Positions 4,723-6,562 of a stretch of 6,562 nt of DNA are shown here, in pieces. The stretch spans positions 1 to 6,562 of the forward strand of contig HF985984.1 in the NCBI GenBank assembly GCA_000431015.1, in the 5' to 3' direction. The stretch comes from Alistipes sp. CAG:514 (GTDB taxonomy: Bacteria > Bacteroidota > Bacteroidia > Bacteroidales > UBA932). The position numbers and the translations under genes are program-made. Under the pieces are notes generated by a model. It saw only the letters and a program-made list of their open reading frames with translations, was not told the DNA's origin and made no database searches. The first letter of the stretch is position 1; each line of letters starts with the position of its first letter.

Positions 4723-6180
4723 ATGAAGACTTATGAATATATTCTGTCGGCCACGATCCTTCTCGTCAGCATCTGCGGATGTGCGAGGAAAAACGCCGTG
4801 GCAACGGCTGCTGACGAGTGCGAGCCGCTGTTTCTGGCTGTTCGGCCGCTACCGGAGGGAGGATATTCACTAATCTCACTCTCCCCTTTTGACGGTTCCC
4901 GCGACACGCTGATCATCAGCCGCCCGCTGAGCAGACTGATCGTGATGAGCACCTCGCACATCGGCTTCCTCCGCGCCATCGGCGGCGAAGACGCCATTGT
5001 CGGAGTCTCGGGCGCTGAATATGTCTACGACTCCACCGTGAGGGCAAGAATCGGCGAGGGAAGAATCCTTGACATCGGCTACGACGCAAGCCCCGACTAT
5101 GAGAAGATCATGGCCCTGAAGCCGGAACTAGTCCTTACATATTCAGTGTCACCCGTCAAATCACAGTTCCTCACCAAGCTGGAGTCCCTGGGGATCAGCA
5201 CTTTCACCGTCAACGAGCATCTGGAAAGCCACCCCCTCGCCCGCGCCTCCTATGTCCGCCTTTTCGGAGCGCTGACAGGAAACATGTCCGCGGCGGACTC
5301 GGTTCTGGCCGTGGTCTCGAAGAATTACCAAGCCCTGAGGGACTCCGTCAGAGCCATGATGACCGTTCCGGGCGAGGATCCACAAAGCGCTGATGCCGAG
5401 CAAAGAATATGTGCAAGAAAGATTCTGGTCAACATCCCCTACAAGGATCAGTGGTTCATTCCCGGCCAGGAGAATTACCTCTCTCACCTGGTGCGAGACG
5501 CTGGCGGAGAGATTCTCGGCTCAGAGCCAGGCACTTCCATCTCCGGACAAATCTCCGTCGAGCGGGCATATTCACTCTCCAAGGAAGCCTCCCTTTGGCT
5601 GAACGTCGGATGGTGCCGCACACTAGACCAACTCCTGTCCGTCAACCCCCTCTTCGGTGACTTTCTAATGAATATTCAGAAAAACGCCGCCGCGAATGGT
5701 TTCGGCTCCGCAAGTAGTTCCGCTTCAGTGGGTAGTTCCGCTTCAGTGGGAAGTTCCGCTTCCGCAAGTAGTTACGCTTCAGTGGATGGATTTGTCTCCG
5801 CAGGAGGTTCCGCGTCCGTGGGAGGTTCCGCGTCCGGAGAAGGTTCTGCTTCCGTGGGAGGTTCCGCTTCAGCAGGCAGTTCCGCTTCAGCAGGCAGTTC
5901 CGATTCAGTGGGTAGTTCCGATTCAGTGGATGGATTTGTCTCCGCAGGAGATTCCGCGTCCGTGGGAGGATCCGCGTCCGGAGATGAATCCTCCCATACA
6001 GATGGTCAAGCCTCGCCCCAAGTGGTCTGGAACGACAATTCCCGCCAAAACGCCAAAGGCGGCAACGACTTCTGGGAAAGCGGCGTGGTCCGCCCCGACC
6101 TAATCCTCCGCGACCTGATCCGAATCCTAAGCGGCAGCACCCCTGCTACTCAACTCACTTATTATCAACCCGTTGAATAA
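4723..6180 (+). CDS. BtuF-like ABC-transporter substrate-binding lipoprotein with repeat insertion
   Basis: The 485-residue protein is a helical-backbone metal-receptor of the periplasmic-binding type (BtuF/FecB/TroA-like) that delivers cobalamin, heme or iron-siderophore to a FecCD-type permease. The N-terminus is a lipoprotein signal: hydrophobic residues 7-19 followed by lipobox ICGC with C20. The N-lobe runs from about 60 (SRLIVMSTSHIGFLRAIGG, then YDASPDYEKIMALKPELVL); the C-lobe from about 225 contains GGEILG and NPLFGDF (308-314). The family's next segment, VWNDNSRQN...GGNDFWESGVVRPDLIL, appears only at 435-463, because about 110 residues of Ser/Ala/Gly/Val hexapeptide repeats (327-424) are inserted between them, in frame. 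Without the insert the protein would be about 370 residues, normal for the family. ATG 4723 is preferred over an in-frame TTG at 4714, which lies inside the promoter motif. No permease or ATPase gene is visible in the 382 bp that follow. The ligand is unknown. Confidence 0.88.
   Translation: MKTYEYILSATILLVSICGCARKNAVATAADECEPLFLAVRPLPEGGYSLISLSPFDGSRDTLIISRPLSRLIVMSTSHIGFLRAIGGEDAIVGVSGAEYVYDSTVRARIGEGRILDIGYDASPDYEKIMALKPELVLTYSVSPVKSQFLTKLESLGISTFTVNEHLESHPLARASYVRLFGALTGNMSAADSVLAVVSKNYQALRDSVRAMMTVPGEDPQSADAEQRICARKILVNIPYKDQWFIPGQENYLSHLVRDAGGEILGSEPGTSISGQISVERAYSLSKEASLWLNVGWCRTLDQLLSVNPLFGDFLMNIQKNAAANGFGSASSSASVGSSASVGSSASASSYASVDGFVSAGGSASVGGSASGEGSASVGGSASAGSSASAGSSDSVGSSDSVDGFVSAGDSASVGGSASGDESSHTDGQASPQVVWNDNSRQNAKGGNDFWESGVVRPDLILRDLIRILSGSTPATQLTYYQPVE
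5704..5994 (+). repeat. 18-bp tandem repeat array encoding Ser/Ala-rich hexapeptides
   Basis: About 16 imperfect in-frame units of 18 bp, typified by GGTAGTTCCGCTTCAGTG, encode hexapeptides of the form [GS]-S-[AD]-S-[VA]-[GSD], with GFVSAG variants twice. A higher-order duplication is present: 5778-5840 and 5922-5984 match at 61 of 63 positions, exactly 144 bp (eight units) apart. Units differ at synonymous and conservative sites, so the array is partly homogenised rather than freshly expanded. The encoded segment is probably a flexible, solvent-exposed loop. Because units are multiples of three, gain or loss of units keeps the reading frame. Confidence 0.9.
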
Positions 6181-6193
6181 GACACCTCTCCCG

Positions 6194-6384
6194 CCTCAAT
6201 CCATCCTCTCCTTCATCCATTCCTCTTCTTCATCCATCCATCTCCTCCATCCATCTCCTCCATCCATCTTCTCCATCCATCTTCTCCATCCATCTTCTCC
6301 ATCCATCTCCTCCATCCCTTTCCTCCATCCATCTTCTCCATCCATCTTCACCATCCATCTTCACCATCCATCCTTTCCTCAACC
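6194..6384 (+). terminator. G-free, C-rich tract: candidate Rho utilisation region
   Basis: No G occurs on the plus strand in these 191 nt, starting 13 nt after the lipoprotein stop. The RNA would be rich in YC dinucleotides and nearly unable to fold, which is the composition Rho uses for loading. No intrinsic terminator hairpin with a T run is visible after the lipoprotein gene. The call rests on composition and place; the tract may equally be an incidental result of the 13-bp repeat. Confidence 0.3.
6234..6376. repeat. Eleven tandem units of a 13-bp repeat
   Basis: Consecutive 13-bp units of consensus CCATCCATCTTCT start at 6234, 6247, 6260, 6273, 6286, 6299, 6312, 6325, 6338, 6351 and 6364. 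Units 3, 4, 5 and 8 are identical; others differ at one to a few bases (CTCCT, CTTCA, or CCCTTTCCT endings). A degenerate lead-in of the same words occupies about 6201-6233. The period is not a multiple of three, and the weak reading frame through it is low-complexity, so this is non-coding minisatellite DNA. The minus strand is purine-rich with regularly spaced GGATGG words. Confidence 0.9.
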
Positions 6385-6405
6385 GCATCCCTATCCTCAC
6401 CTTCT

Positions 6406-6497
6406 ACTACGTCCTTAACCTTTTCCTCCATTACGTTCCCAATTCCAACTTCCATCACGTCTCCGATTCCATCCAACATCACGTTCTAAATTCCACC
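6406..6497. repeat. Degenerate 24-bp tandem repeat, about four units
   Basis: Units start at 6406, 6430, 6454 and 6478, each beginning A[CT][TC]ACGT-like (ACTACGT, ATTACGT, ATCACGT, ATCACGT) and carrying a central AATTCCA- or GATTCCA-like word. The last unit is cut to 20 bp, and ATCATTCC at 6498 may begin a fifth. Identity between units is only moderate. On the minus strand the units can be read as a repeated peptide (GIGDVMEVGIGNVMEE) in a short frame, but coding is not supported. The remaining bases, 6498-6562, show no other feature I can support. Confidence 0.6.
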
Positions 6498-6562
6498 ATC
6501 ATTCCTTCCTAAATTTAATCCACGCCCCACGAGCGACTTCTAGGCAGAATCACGCCCGCAGG

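Noticed and set aside
5696..6103. Open frame of 135 codons overlapping the repeat part of the lipoprotein gene
   Set aside because: It stays open only because the 18-bp period is a multiple of three; the product is a Pro/Gln/Trp-rich repeat in the wrong frame of a well-supported gene.
6173..6418. Plus-strand frame of 81 codons through the 13-bp array
   Set aside because: It is Ser/His/Pro low-complexity sequence dictated by the repeat, overlaps the lipoprotein stop, and has no ribosome-binding site.
5704..6497. CRISPR array
   Set aside because: The repeats are directly adjacent without unique spacers, vary in period between arrays, and no cas gene is present.

Overview
The window looks like a chromosome segment of a member of the Bacteroidales (phylum Bacteroidota), probably an uncultured gut-type lineage. 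Three things point there: the proteins (a DnaN clamp followed by a DEDDh exonuclease with an ExoX-type C-terminal domain, a Bacteroidota-type FAH-fold protein, and a lipoprotein metal-receptor of the BtuF class), two exact matches to the Bacteroidota -7 promoter motif TAnnTTTG, and the lack of clear Shine-Dalgarno sequences before the genes. The genus cannot be fixed from the sequence alone.

Left half (1-2936, plus strand): three perfect 10-bp repeats and a TAnnTTTG promoter precede dnaN (sliding clamp). It is followed after 19 nt by a DNA polymerase III epsilon-like 3'-5' exonuclease, and after 77 nt by a small protein that resembles fumarylacetoacetate hydrolase (FAH) family proteins but appears to have lost the metal ligands. 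The first two genes belong to DNA replication and repair; the third appears to be a pseudoenzyme of unknown role.

Middle (2937-3306): a gene-free stretch between converging genes. It holds a 123-bp inverted-repeat element with three nested hairpins, with an approximate 8-bp direct repeat at its edges (MITE- or REP-like), then an AT-rich spacer, then a 70-bp hairpin that looks like a bidirectional terminator.

Right half (3307-6562): a MalY/PatB-type PLP enzyme (minus strand) and a BtuF-like ABC-transporter lipoprotein (plus strand) are divergently transcribed from a 162-bp region with promoter-like motifs in both directions, a perfect 12-bp palindrome and two hairpins in the minus-strand leader. 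The lipoprotein gene appears to be leaderless.

The most unusual feature is a cluster of three unrelated short tandem repeats within 800 bp. An in-frame 18-bp array (Ser/Ala/Gly hexapeptides) is inserted in the lipoprotein's C-terminal lobe. Eleven units of a 13-bp repeat lie just after its stop codon, in a 191-nt stretch with no G on the plus strand. A degenerate 24-bp repeat follows. The G-free, C-rich transcript has the composition of a Rho utilisation site. No tRNA, rRNA, CRISPR array or transposase gene is visible.
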